From: Acidobacteriaceae bacterium
GTDB lineage: Bacteria > Acidobacteriota > Terriglobia > Terriglobales > Acidobacteriaceae
Assembly: GCA_028283655.1 (NCBI GenBank)
Contig: JAPWKE010000003.1
Span: 620,001-684,000 of the forward strand
Length of the DNA: 64,000 nt
Direction: 5' to 3'
Positions 56,401 through 64,000 of this stretch are shown one piece after another (position 1 is the stretch's first letter; each line of letters starts with the position of its first letter). The notes under the pieces were generated by a model, which ran no database searches, was not told where the DNA came from, and worked only from the letters and a program-made list of their open reading frames with translations. The translations under genes and the position numbers were made by a program.

Positions 56401-58809
56401 CTATTCGGTCGAGCGGCGTACCGGGCGGCTGGGGAGGCGGTTGGCTTCTACCGGATCCTTCGTTTCGGTGGGCTTGCGCCTGGTCTTCGGGGCGGGTTTG
56501 CCGTCTTCGATTACGGCGCGCATCCAGTAGCTACCGTCTTCGTCGACCTCGATGCCATGAACCTCGCGTTCGAAGCCGGGGAAGCGCTTGGAGAACTCTT
56601 CCATCGCGAGGATTAGCTTGATGACCGGCGACTTCGGGCCGCCGAAGCGTTCGCCGGGCATCGACATTGGGATTCCCGGCGGGTAGGGCACGAGCATCAC
56701 GGCGGCGATGCGGCCAGCCATTTCGCGGAAGGGGATGCGCTCGGTTTCCTGACGGACGAGCTTCTGGTAGGTCTGCGCAGGCGTCAGGACGGGGTCGAAG
56801 TCTTCGTCGCAGGCAGCGTTGACCAGGCCGGGGAGGTTGAGTTCGATCATCGCCTCGTGCATCTCTTCGGAGAGTTCCCGCAGGGAGAGATTGCGGTAGC
56901 GGGCGGGGAACTTCTGCACCAGCTCGGGCAGAGCTTCGAGGAGTGGAGCGTCGGTGTCGTAGAGGCGCTTGAACTCGAAGAGGTTTTCGAGCAGCGAGCC
57001 CCACTTGCCCTTCGAGGTGCCGACGGAGAAGAGCACGAGCACGGTGTAGTCGCCGGTACGGGCGATTTCTACGTGGCGAGAGTCGAGGAACTCGGTGAGG
57101 ATGGCACCGGGTATACCCCAGTCGCTCATGATGCCCTGCGCGTTGACGCCGGGGGTGAGGATGGTGACCTTCGCCGGGTCGAGCATGCAGTAGTCGTCGG
57201 GCGAGTCGAGGCCGGAGAATCCGTGCCACTCGTCGTTGCCCTTGACGAGCCAGCAGGAGGGCTCGGTGGCGAGGAGCTCGTCCTCTGCGTCCTCGAAGAG
57301 GATGTTTTCGCCGGTGGCCGGGTCGGTGACGTGCTCGGGCTGGTAGACGTCGAAGAACCACGTTGGGCCGTTGTCGGTTTCGAGCAGCAGGCGGCGCGCA
57401 ACGGAGCTCATGGCCTGGCGGAAGCTGATGGCGTCGGCGAGGGTTTCGTCCATGAGCGTGGGGCCGGCGGGCTCGTCCATCATGGCGGCGGCGACGTCGA
57501 GGGAAGCGATGAGCGGATAGAACGGCGAGGTGGTGCCGTGCATCATGAAGGCTTCGTTGAACTGGTGGAAGTCGAGCGGGTCAGTGTCGGAGAGCTTGAC
57601 GTGGACCATCGAACCCATCGAAAAGGCCGCGAGCATCTTGTGCGTGGACTGCACGGAGAAGATGGTGGGGCGGTTCTCCATCTCTTCGGGCACGCCCATC
57701 GCGTAGCGCGAACGATAGATGGGGTGGAACTTCGCGTAGGCGTACCAGGCTTCGTCGAAGTGCACGCGGGCGACGGAGTCGCGGAGCTGCTCGACGACCT
57801 GATCGACGTTGTAGCAAAGGCCGTCGTAGGTGGAGTTCGTGATGACCGCGTAGGTGGGCTGCTGCGAGTGCGCGCCAGCGGAGGACGGGCTGCGCTGGAT
57901 GAGCTCCTGCACGGACTCCGGCGTGAAGCGCTTGAGCGGCACGAGGCCGATCATGCCGTAGCCATTACGCGTCGGCTTGAAGTACACGGGGCGCGCGCCG
58001 GTGACGGTCAGCGAGTGACAGATGCTCTTGTGGCAGTTCGCGTCGGCGAGCACGATGTCGTCCTGCGCGATGACGCCGTGGCCGACGATCTGGTTCGAGG
58101 TGCTGGAGCCGCCGAGGACGTAGAAGGTCCAGTCGGCGCCGAAAATGCGCGCGGCGTTGCGCTCGGAGTCGCCCGGAGGCCCGATGTGATCGAGCCACGA
58201 GCCGAGCGGGGCAGAGGAGATGCCGAGGTCGGAGCGGAGGAGGTTTTCGCCGAAGAAGCGATGGAACTCCTGCCCGACGGGGTGCTTGAGGAAGGCGACG
58301 CCTCCCATGTGTCCGGGCGCGTCCCAGGAGTAGGCGGACTGGTCGTTGTACTTGACGAGCTCGCGGAAGTACGGCGGCAGAAGCTGCTCGTGGTAGCGCT
58401 CGATGGCGGTGTCGAGACGCGAGGCGATGAAGGCCGGGGTGTCGCCGAAGAGGTGGATGTACTCGTGGACCTGCTTGACGACTTCGAGCGGGAGTTCGGA
58501 GACGAGGGTGCGGTCGGCGATGAGGAAGATCGGCACCTTCTTGTTGCGGTGACGCACGCCGCGGATGATGTCGAGCGCGGCGCGTTCTTCGAACTGCGAG
58601 TTGGTCTCGAGGTCCCAGTCGAGGAGGATGGCCGAGTAGCTGGGGTCGGAGTTGACGAGCGAGATGCCGTCTTCGGGCGAGGTGGTACGGACGACCTCGT
58701 AGCCTTCGTCGCCGATGGCGTCGACGAGACGCTCCATGGCCCGGTCGGAGACCGAGTCGGTTCGGCCGACTTCACTGGCAATCAACAACACCCAACGCTT
58801 GTCGCTCAT
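56401..58809 (-). CDS. Orn/Lys/Arg decarboxylase (fold-type I, PLP), biodegradative type
   Basis: An 802-aa PLP enzyme. An N-terminal response-regulator-like wing domain (about 1-130), a PLP domain (about 145-590) with the Schiff-base Lys in SVQSTHKMLAAFS and the cofactor Asp/His in VHFDEAWYAYAKFHP, and a C-terminal domain. This is the architecture of AdiA/LdcI/CadA acid-resistance decarboxylases. Arg is a possible substrate but the identity is uncertain. About 35 Pro/Arg/Lys-rich residues extend the C-terminus. No antiporter is adjacent, unlike in adi or cad operons, so proton-consuming acid resistance is less sure. Confidence 0.88.
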   Translation of the reverse strand: MSDKRWVLLIASEVGRTDSVSDRAMERLVDAIGDEGYEVVRTTSPEDGISLVNSDPSYSAILLDWDLETNSQFEERAALDIIRGVRHRNKKVPIFLIADRTLVSELPLEVVKQVHEYIHLFGDTPAFIASRLDTAIERYHEQLLPPYFRELVKYNDQSAYSWDAPGHMGGVAFLKHPVGQEFHRFFGENLLRSDLGISSAPLGSWLDHIGPPGDSERNAARIFGADWTFYVLGGSSTSNQIVGHGVIAQDDIVLADANCHKSICHSLTVTGARPVYFKPTRNGYGMIGLVPLKRFTPESVQELIQRSPSSAGAHSQQPTYAVITNSTYDGLCYNVDQVVEQLRDSVARVHFDEAWYAYAKFHPIYRSRYAMGVPEEMENRPTIFSVQSTHKMLAAFSMGSMVHVKLSDTDPLDFHQFNEAFMMHGTTSPFYPLIASLDVAAAMMDEPAGPTLMDETLADAISFRQAMSSVARRLLLETDNGPTWFFDVYQPEHVTDPATGENILFEDAEDELLATEPSCWLVKGNDEWHGFSGLDSPDDYCMLDPAKVTILTPGVNAQGIMSDWGIPGAILTEFLDSRHVEIARTGDYTVLVLFSVGTSKGKWGSLLENLFEFKRLYDTDAPLLEALPELVQKFPARYRNLSLRELSEEMHEAMIELNLPGLVNAACDEDFDPVLTPAQTYQKLVRQETERIPFREMAGRIAAVMLVPYPPGIPMSMPGERFGGPKSPVIKLILAMEEFSKRFPGFEREVHGIEVDEDGSYWMRAVIEDGKPAPKTRRKPTETKDPVEANRLPSRPVRRSTE

Positions 58810-58956
58810 GTACTTCTACCCGCCTTGCAAGGACTGCTGTGTGCGCCTCCGGGAGCGGAGCGCACAAAACGTTATCTTATCGCGGATTGATTGCAGGGAT
58901 GTGAGGGGAGGGGATTGCGGGGAGTCTGCAATCGGCATAGAGAGTGTTGCCGGCTG

Positions 58957-58988
58957 ATGATTATCATGAGCAGTTATTGATTTATAAT
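58957..58988 (+). promoter_or_regulatory. Fur-box-like palindrome overlapping a TATAAT promoter
   Basis: ATGAT-T-ATCAT (58957-58967) is a perfect 11-base palindrome matching the core of the Fur box (TGATAATCA) with one change. A perfect TATAAT lies at 58983-58988, so the palindrome covers the expected -35 position. This would allow repression of a plus-strand transcript starting near 58995. Motif match only; no binding data. Confidence 0.45.
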
Positions 58989-58994
58989 TTTTGA

Positions 58995-59331
58995 AGCAGA
59001 TACACGGCTTCTTCAGTGCCGCCTAACTGATGCGATGTTGATCTCTCATGACAAACGGGAACTCGTGAGGCCCTCCAGCTTTAAACATGACTTCTCAAGT
59101 CGTGTTTGTTGTGCGGAGATGTGCCGTGGCTCGTTCTAAGCGTCAACAATCCAATCTGTGTTTTTCTCAAGTAATCAAAAGCCCTTTATTGCCTTTCTTA
59201 ACTGCTTTGCTTCAGCTGATTACGGAATTTGTCCGCCATCATCGATAGTGATGCGGATGGCCGTCTGCGCTTGGGTGACTGCTCATTTGCCTATTCCCTG
59301 AGTGACTCAACTTAGCGTCACTCAGGGCTTT
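58995..59331 (+). ncRNA. Candidate small RNA in a 590-bp non-coding region
   Basis: The stretch 58810-59399 holds no credible reading frame on either strand and is clearly more A+T-rich than its surroundings. It has a TATAAT (58983-58988), hairpins at 59045-59069 (CTCATGA/TCGTGAG) and 59083-59107 (11 bp, one G.T pair), and a terminator: an 11-bp stem CCCTGAGTGAC/GTCACTCAGGG at 59296-59327 followed by CTTTT. No features of tmRNA, RNase P, 6S or SRP RNA are seen. Start and length (about 335 nt) are inferred. Confidence 0.45.
59296..59331 (+). terminator. Terminator of the candidate small RNA
   Basis: A perfect 11-bp stem with a 10-base loop and four Ts on the plus strand. No gene lies upstream on this strand within 300 bases. 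Confidence 0.7.
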
Positions 59332-59399
59332 TGCTGTAGGAATTAACTTATTCCATTACAGATGCTTGGTCTTGCTCCTCGGCAACTGGCGTTTCGATA

Positions 59400-60593
59400 T
59401 TAGATTGCCACCTCCAATCTTTCGCGCTGTGCCCATTCGTGGAGAAGCTGCATGGGTTTGGCTGTGGGGCGAGCGTTAGCCTTGCCGCGGGCTTGGATGA
59501 TTTTGCGGCGTTTCGGGTCTACCTCGATGGTGATGACGTGTTGCACGTGTTCTTCGCGCCAGAGGCGAAGTGCCCAAATGCTGGAACCGCCGCGCAGGCA
59601 GGCGTATGCGTAGCTGGCAACGCAGTGACGCATGGCGCTTCCTTCGCGGCGTAGTTGTTCCTGACTCGTGAGTTCAGAAAGTTGCCAGCGGCGTGGCTGT
59701 TCTGATTCGTCGCGTGGTGGCTCTATGACAAGCATTGGCTTGAAGGGGGCTGGTGTCCACGAGAACGAGCCTGTGCTGTGACCTAGGTTTTTATGCCACT
59801 CGTTCACGAGGCGCAGTAGTGATGGCACGGAACGGCCTTTGATGGAGAAGGCTGGTTGAATGGCGCCAAAGTTGACTAAGCCGGGCGTGTCGGGTGGGAA
59901 GCGCACGGCTTGAATGTAGTCAATGATGGGGCCGACTTGTTGTAGATCGAGTTCGTTGGAGTGGTTGACGAAGAAGACGAGAACGGTGCGCCAGAAATCG
60001 CCGTTGCGCAGATCGTGAGCGAGGTGCGTTGCCATGACTGCTTGCGTGAGTGCTGGAGATGCGCCGAGGCCGAGGAGTTCGGCGCGGCGAAGCGCATGCT
60101 CGATGGTGAGGTGATGTTGTGAGGCGAGGAAGATGTGCTCCATCATGCGCGTCATGGCGATTGGCAGATTGAGCGAGCGGAAGCTGACGCCGCAAGAGTG
60201 TTCGAGGAACCAGCGGCGGAGGTCGGGGGCATTCGCCGCAGTGGAGTACCAAGCCGAGGCGAGAAATTGGGGGACGGGATACTGGCCGAACAGATGGCGC
60301 GCGAGTGATGCGACGGCAACGCGCCACGAAGATGCAGTGCCGCTCCAGTCGGCGGGAGAGCGGACGTGCGGTGATCGCGTCAGGGATAGGTTGACGAGGG
60401 CTTCGACGCCTATGTGGCGCGAGTCGACGATGGGCGCTTCGAAGAGTCGGGGCGCGCGGGTGCGAGCGTGGTGAAGAAGCTCGCGGAAGGTTGCAGATGC
60501 AGAGGGATCACAGGCGAGTTGTGCGTAGGCGCGATGGATCGCGCGATCGGTGCGCAGTTTGTGATCCTGAACGGGGCGTTCAGGCCAAAGCAT
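59400..60593 (-). CDS. PcfJ-like protein
   Basis: A 397-aa protein. The C-terminal 110 residues match the PcfJ-like domain: REGSAMRHCVASYAYACLRGG, SIWALRLW, HVITIEVDPKRRKIIQARGKAN and a final LLHEWA. The N-terminal 280 residues are helical, without recognisable motifs. PcfJ was named from the conjugative plasmid pCF10 and its relatives occur mainly on mobile elements; the biochemical role is unknown. No conjugation, relaxase or integrase gene is adjacent. The ATG at 60593 has no obvious ribosome-binding site. Confidence 0.8.
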   Translation of the reverse strand: MLWPERPVQDHKLRTDRAIHRAYAQLACDPSASATFRELLHHARTRAPRLFEAPIVDSRHIGVEALVNLSLTRSPHVRSPADWSGTASSWRVAVASLARHLFGQYPVPQFLASAWYSTAANAPDLRRWFLEHSCGVSFRSLNLPIAMTRMMEHIFLASQHHLTIEHALRRAELLGLGASPALTQAVMATHLAHDLRNGDFWRTVLVFFVNHSNELDLQQVGPIIDYIQAVRFPPDTPGLVNFGAIQPAFSIKGRSVPSLLRLVNEWHKNLGHSTGSFSWTPAPFKPMLVIEPPRDESEQPRRWQLSELTSQEQLRREGSAMRHCVASYAYACLRGGSSIWALRLWREEHVQHVITIEVDPKRRKIIQARGKANARPTAKPMQLLHEWAQRERLEVAI

Positions 60594-60850
60594 GATGTTC
60601 TCCAGAGTTTGTCTAAGCCGGTGTTGAGCCGCGCCGCGAGGGCGCTGACGTCAAAGCCAAACGCGACGGAGCGTGTGCCCGTCGTTTGGCTGGTTCTGGA
60701 ACCGGATTAGCTCTTGAAGAAAAACATGGTGAGATCAGGGTATAGAAAACGGCTTGCGATAGCTAGAGATTCTTGCTTAGCTGCGAATTACCCAAATTGA
60801 AGTCCACGGATATTTTCGCGGTTTAAAGCATCAGCCTAGCGTTGATTTTT

Positions 60851-61255
60851 TCATGCTCTAGCTGACATGGTCACGCTGAAACCCGTTGGAGAGGAAGAGA
60901 ACTGATCAAAGCCATAATTGCTTAAGGCTTCCTCTATTTCCGCAGTGAATTTCGCACCTACTACTTCTAATGTGTCGTAGGGTGAGTGCGATGAGTACTC
61001 GCCATGGTGCAGGTCAATCGAATCCATTTGAGCGATCAATAGATCTTCGGGCGAAAAACCTTCGTAAGAGTTGAAGATTGTGACGCCCTTGAGATGGTTT
61101 TGTCCTCTGTGCTTGGCCCAATGTGTTTCAGTTGCTGTTCGGTTTGCAGCAGACTCCACAATCCAGACCGGTCCTCTTGCTGTGAGAGCAGAGAGTTTAG
61201 GCCCGAAATTGATGTCAAGCACTACTGTGAGACAGGTTGGCATACGAGAGCCCAT
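60851..61255 (-). CDS. Unknown 134-aa protein
   Basis: A soluble protein without signal or TM segments; I do not recognise the family. The N-terminus (MPTCLTVVLDINFGPKLSAL) may be the true start (ATG at 61243), since the longer form adds only four residues. It is followed by WIVESAANRTATETHW and an acidic C-terminal half (FSPEDLLIAQMDSIDLHHG). Composition is less G+C-rich than that of fabG upstream. It lies 26 bases after the fabG stop on the same strand. The 257 bases between it and the PcfJ-like gene show nothing I can name. Confidence 0.6.
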   Translation of the reverse strand: MGSRMPTCLTVVLDINFGPKLSALTARGPVWIVESAANRTATETHWAKHRGQNHLKGVTIFNSYEGFSPEDLLIAQMDSIDLHHGEYSSHSPYDTLEVVGAKFTAEIEEALSNYGFDQFSSSPTGFSVTMSARA

Positions 61256-61281
61256 TTCTGATCGAGCATGTACATGGGCGA

Positions 61282-62028
61282 TTAGCCCATGTACATGCCG
61301 CCGTTGACGTCGAGGGTGTGGCCGGTGATGTAGCCCGCGTTGTCGCTGGCGAGGAAAGTGACCGCGGCGGCGATGTCGGAGTCGGCGCCGTAGCGGGCGA
61401 GCGGGATCTGCGAGAGGATGCCGGACTTCTGGTCGTCGGTGAGGACGTGGGTCATCGGGGTTTCGATGAAGCCGGGGGCGACCGCGTTCACCGTGATGCC
61501 GCGCGAGGCGAACTCGCGGGCGAAGGACTTCGTCATGCCGATCATGCCAGCCTTCGAGGCTGAGTAGTTGACCTGGCCTGCGGCGCCGGTTTCGCCGACG
61601 ACCGAGGTGATGTTGATGATGCGGCCCCAGCGGTTCTTCATCATGCTGGAAATGACGGCCTGGGTGAGCAGGAAGGCGCCGGTGAGGTTGGTGTTGAGCA
61701 CGTCGTTGAAGTCAGCGAGCTTCATGCGGAGGGCGAGGCCGTCCTTGGTGATGCCCGCGTTGTTGACGAGGATGTGGACGGTGCCGAGGTCGGCGATGAT
61801 CTGCTTGGCGGTGGTCTTGATGGAGTCTTCGCTGGCGACGTCGAGCGAGTAGGCGCGCGCGGTTCCACCAGCGGCGGCGATCTCTGCGGCGACGGCTTCC
61901 AGTTTTTCTGCGGAACGGGCGGCGAGGGCGACGGTGGCTCCCTGGGCGGCGAGTTCGAGCGCGATGGCGCGGCCAATGCCCTGTGAGGCTCCGGTGACGA
62001 GGGCGATTTTGCCGGTGAGGGTGCTCAT
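61282..62028 (-). CDS. fabG: 3-oxoacyl-[acyl-carrier-protein] reductase
   Basis: A 248-aa NADPH-dependent SDR of type II fatty acid synthesis. Motifs: VTGASQGIGRAIALELA, LVNNAGITKDGLALRM (the FabG-specific segment after NNAG), NITSVVGETGAAGQVNYSASKAGM with the Ser-Tyr-Lys set, and the C-terminal GYITGHTLDVNGGMYM. The ATG at 62028 has AGGAG 6 bases upstream. An open frame reaching 63273 upstream is antisense to the ThyX-like gene. No other fab genes are adjacent. Confidence 0.94.
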   Translation of the reverse strand: MSTLTGKIALVTGASQGIGRAIALELAAQGATVALAARSAEKLEAVAAEIAAAGGTARAYSLDVASEDSIKTTAKQIIADLGTVHILVNNAGITKDGLALRMKLADFNDVLNTNLTGAFLLTQAVISSMMKNRWGRIINITSVVGETGAAGQVNYSASKAGMIGMTKSFAREFASRGITVNAVAPGFIETPMTHVLTDDQKSGILSQIPLARYGADSDIAAAVTFLASDNAGYITGHTLDVNGGMYMG

Positions 62029-62115
62029 GTGTGCTCCTGAAGTAATGTACTCCGGTATTAGATCACCGCAGGTGGGGAGGATGTTGGGAGCACGAGCGAA
62101 ACAGGCGGAGCAGAA

Positions 62116-62165
62116 GGGAATAAGGAGGCAGAAGCGAACACGGAGGTCACAGAGAACCACGGAGG
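62116..62165. repeat. CACGGAGG-type dispersed repeat
   Basis: Short imperfect steps (ACACGGAGGTCACAGAG, CCACGGAGGGGCACGGAG) in the 261-bp gap between fabG and the ThyX-like gene. It resembles the ACGCAGAGG-type repeats at 14.7-25.8 kb but is a separate variant. Confidence 0.5.
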
Positions 62166-62289
62166 GGCACGGAGATGCGGTTGCTGCGGTGTTTTGTGTG
62201 TGGTGCTGTACGACTTTTCGGCCTGTTTTCAACAATCGCCCAAATAGGCGAGAAGCCGCGCTGCCAAAGGCTATATTCTGCTTCCAGTT

Positions 62290-63867
62290 ATGCCCGACCC
62301 AGAACTCGTCGCCCCTGCCGCCCCTGCCTCTGAAAACTCCACCGATGTTTACGCCATTTATGGTGCTGAACCCGAAGTGCTTGCGTACGCCATGGCGAAG
62401 TATTCGCGCTCGGCGCTGACGATGCGCGAGTCGCTGGCGGAGATAAGCTCGCAACGTGCAGAGCAGTTTCTGAACACCTTCTACTTTCAGTACGGCCATC
62501 GCTCGATTGCTGATCTGGCGCACCTGCCGTTTGCGATTGAGCGGTTGTCGATGCTGGCGGCGATTGCGCTGGTGGATGAGTCGCGCTGGGATGGTCAGGA
62601 GCGGTCGACGCGGTACCAGGACTTCCGGCGCTCGGGTTGGTACACGCCTCCGCTCGAGGGCGAGCACCGCACGGCGTATACGGCGGCGATGGGCTCGTTG
62701 TTCAAGAGCTATGACGACCTCAGCCTGGGGATGCTGGAGGCGCTGAAGCGCGTGGTTCCGCGGCCGGAGGAGATGCGCGAGGAGGCGTACGTGCGTACGT
62801 TGAAGGCGCGGGCGTTTGACGTGGCGCGGTATCTGCTGCCGCTGGCGACGAACACGTCGCTGGGGCAGATTGTGAACGCGCGCACGCTGGAGACGCAGGT
62901 TTCCCGACTGCTTTCGAGCCGTTTGACGGAGGTTCGCGAGTTGGGGGAGAAGCTGCGTTCGGCGGCCAGCGAGCCTGCCTGGAACGTGCAGCGCGACAAG
63001 CTGGAGCAGATGGCGGGCGAGGGCGTTGTGCCGCAGGAAGCGACGCGCGAAATTCTGCAGGACCTGATGCCGTCGGTGCGGGTTGCTCCGACGCTGGTGA
63101 AGTATGCGGAGCCGAACCAGTACCAGATGGAGTCGCGGCGTGAGTTGCGGCAGGCGGCGAAGGAGTTGATGGGCGATCAGCCGATCTACGGCGCGCCGCT
63201 GGTGGATCTGCTGGACGACGATGAGGCGATGGAAGTCGAGATTGCGACCTCGCTGCTGTACCCGTACTGCCACTACTCGTACCGCCAGATTCGCGGAACG
63301 GTGGGCGCGATGGGTGAGTTGCGGCGGAACGAGATTATCAAGCTAGCGGCACGGCATCGCGGCCAGCACGATGAGCTGTTGCGTGGCTTCCAGTCGGGTG
63401 ATGGCTTCCGTTTCGACATCTTGATGGATATTGGCGGCTTCCGCGATATGCACCGGCATCGCCGGTGTGTGCAGTTGATCCAGGACTTCAGCGATCTGCA
63501 CGGATATGAGGAGCCGACGTGTCCGGGGCAGCCGACGCTGGAAGAAGCCGGGCTTGCTGAGGCGTATCACGGAGCGATGCAGGCTGCGCACCTGGCGTAC
63601 CGCGAGGCGTTGACGAGTGATTCGGCCGACGCCGAGGCGAATGCAGCGTATCTGCTGCCGATGGGTACGCGCTGTCGGGCGATGTTCAAGATGGACTTTG
63701 CCGAGGCGCTGTATATCTCGGAACTGCGGTCGGGGGTGGCGGGGCACTATAGCTACCGGCGCGTAGCGTGGGAGATGTATCGGGCGGTGGCTCGCAGGCA
63801 CCCGGCTCTGGGTGAGCTGTTTCGGATTCAGGATGTGACGGAGCCGGTGGATTTGCTGAAGCGATAA
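62290..63867 (+). CDS. Double-length FAD-dependent thymidylate synthase (ThyX)-like protein
   Basis: A 525-aa protein made of two ThyX-like halves. The first (about 20-240) has YGHRSIADLAHLPFAIERLS and QERSTRYQDF, corresponding to the ThyX GHxSxxEH and SxRY elements. The second (about 270-500) has YSYRQIRG and DMHRHRRCVQLIQDF, with an RHR. The classical RHRx7S motif is not complete in either half. Normal ThyX is about 220-250 aa per chain and works as a homotetramer. TATATT lies 12 bases before the ATG; no Shine-Dalgarno. Whether it makes dTMP is uncertain. Confidence 0.82.
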   Translation: MPDPELVAPAAPASENSTDVYAIYGAEPEVLAYAMAKYSRSALTMRESLAEISSQRAEQFLNTFYFQYGHRSIADLAHLPFAIERLSMLAAIALVDESRWDGQERSTRYQDFRRSGWYTPPLEGEHRTAYTAAMGSLFKSYDDLSLGMLEALKRVVPRPEEMREEAYVRTLKARAFDVARYLLPLATNTSLGQIVNARTLETQVSRLLSSRLTEVRELGEKLRSAASEPAWNVQRDKLEQMAGEGVVPQEATREILQDLMPSVRVAPTLVKYAEPNQYQMESRRELRQAAKELMGDQPIYGAPLVDLLDDDEAMEVEIATSLLYPYCHYSYRQIRGTVGAMGELRRNEIIKLAARHRGQHDELLRGFQSGDGFRFDILMDIGGFRDMHRHRRCVQLIQDFSDLHGYEEPTCPGQPTLEEAGLAEAYHGAMQAAHLAYREALTSDSADAEANAAYLLPMGTRCRAMFKMDFAEALYISELRSGVAGHYSYRRVAWEMYRAVARRHPALGELFRIQDVTEPVDLLKR

Positions 63868-64000
63868 TGACAAGCGAGCGACTAAACGAGATTGCAAAAA
63901 ATGTGCTGGATGCGGCCTTTCGTGTCCACACAGCGTTTGGTCCTGGGATGCTTGAGAGTGCTTATGTGGCTTGCCTGATTTTTGAGTTGGCGAAGGCCGG
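63867..64000 (+). CDS. GxxExxY-family protein, N-terminal part
   Basis: Forty-four codons are visible before the window ends. The sequence NVLDAAFRVHTAFGPGMLESAY carries the GxxExxY signature (GMLESAY) of a small (about 125 aa) PD-(D/E)xK-like family (PDDEXK_3) common in Terriglobia and other soil bacteria, of unknown function. The ATG overlaps the stop of the ThyX-like gene (TAATG), suggesting coupled translation. Confidence 0.85.
   Translation, partial: MTSERLNEIAKNVLDAAFRVHTAFGPGMLESAYVACLIFELAKA

Noticed and set aside
56857-58890. A 677-codon frame antisense to the decarboxylase
   Set aside because: Mirror of a well-supported PLP enzyme gene; composition typical of antisense frames in G+C-rich DNA.
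58810-59399. A missed small protein gene in the 590-bp gap
   Set aside because: All frames on both strands are closed after short stretches and none has a ribosome-binding site with a family-like product.
62029-63273. Long N-terminal extension of FabG
   Set aside because: The extension is antisense to the ThyX-like gene; FabG has its own AGGAG-preceded ATG at 62028 and normal length.

Overview
The window looks like chromosomal DNA of an acidobacterium, most likely of the class Terriglobia (Terriglobus/Granulicella/Edaphobacter relatives). This is an inference from a G+C-rich genome, an ATP synthase cluster with two b-type subunits but no a or c gene, a double-length ThyX-like protein, many lipoprotein beta-propellers and SH3/PASTA envelope proteins, and dispersed intergenic repeats. 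No rRNA or other taxonomic marker is present, so genus level cannot be settled.

Layout. 1-400: a lower-G+C stretch ending in the 3' half of a tRNA-Gly(CCC), probably the junction of an integrated element. 461-4236: divergent envelope genes (S41 processing protease; SurA-like chaperone). 4401-9507: a housekeeping run (YhaM-like nuclease, aroC, def, fmt, rsmB). 9504-12143: TetR with a divergent isochorismatase-family hydrolase and a DHA2 exporter, with a palindromic operator between them. 12168-16612: PASTA protein, CDF metal transporter, AraC regulator, SDR. 16788-18990: an overlapping aroB / unknown 112-aa protein / menG operon. 19232-23174: TerC, DoxX, a glutaminyl-cyclase-like M28 enzyme, TatC and TatB. 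23289-29107: two lipoproteins, a sugar aminotransferase, hfq and hflX. 29142-29224: a structured RNA element in front of the ATP synthase genes (29486-35903: b', b, delta, alpha, gamma, beta, epsilon). 35993-43120: two paralogous TPR proteins each with two retropepsin-like motifs, a GH39 glycosidase, a Tat-exported phosphoesterase with an upstream 7-bp tandem repeat, and an orphan DNA methyltransferase. 43326-48890: MaoC hydratase, NHL-type lipoprotein, YycJ-like metallo-beta-lactamase protein, zinc-finger membrane protein, rhomboid protease, XRE regulator. 49040-53164: an SDR pseudogene and the nadA-nadB-nadC operon. 53270-56278: TetR and SDR around paired operators, AraC, SnoaL-like protein. 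56401-58809: a PLP arginine/lysine-type decarboxylase. 58810-59400: a non-coding, A+T-richer stretch with a Fur-box-like palindrome, a TATAAT promoter, hairpins and a terminator, the best small-RNA candidate here. 59400-64000: an orphan PcfJ-like protein, a small unknown protein, fabG, a double ThyX-like protein and the start of a GxxExxY protein.

How the parts work together. Most of the window is core metabolism: shikimate (aroB, aroC), menaquinone (menG), NAD (nadABC), fatty acid synthesis (fabG), formyl-Met initiation and processing (fmt, def), ATP synthase, and envelope export and quality control (Tat, SurA-like, S41, rhomboid). The less explained items are RNA-level or regulatory: the candidate sRNA near 59 kb (Hfq is encoded at 27.4 kb), the structured RNA before atp, operator pairs, short-leader promoters and the dispersed repeats. 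I found no complete mobile element, CRISPR array or recognisable defence island.
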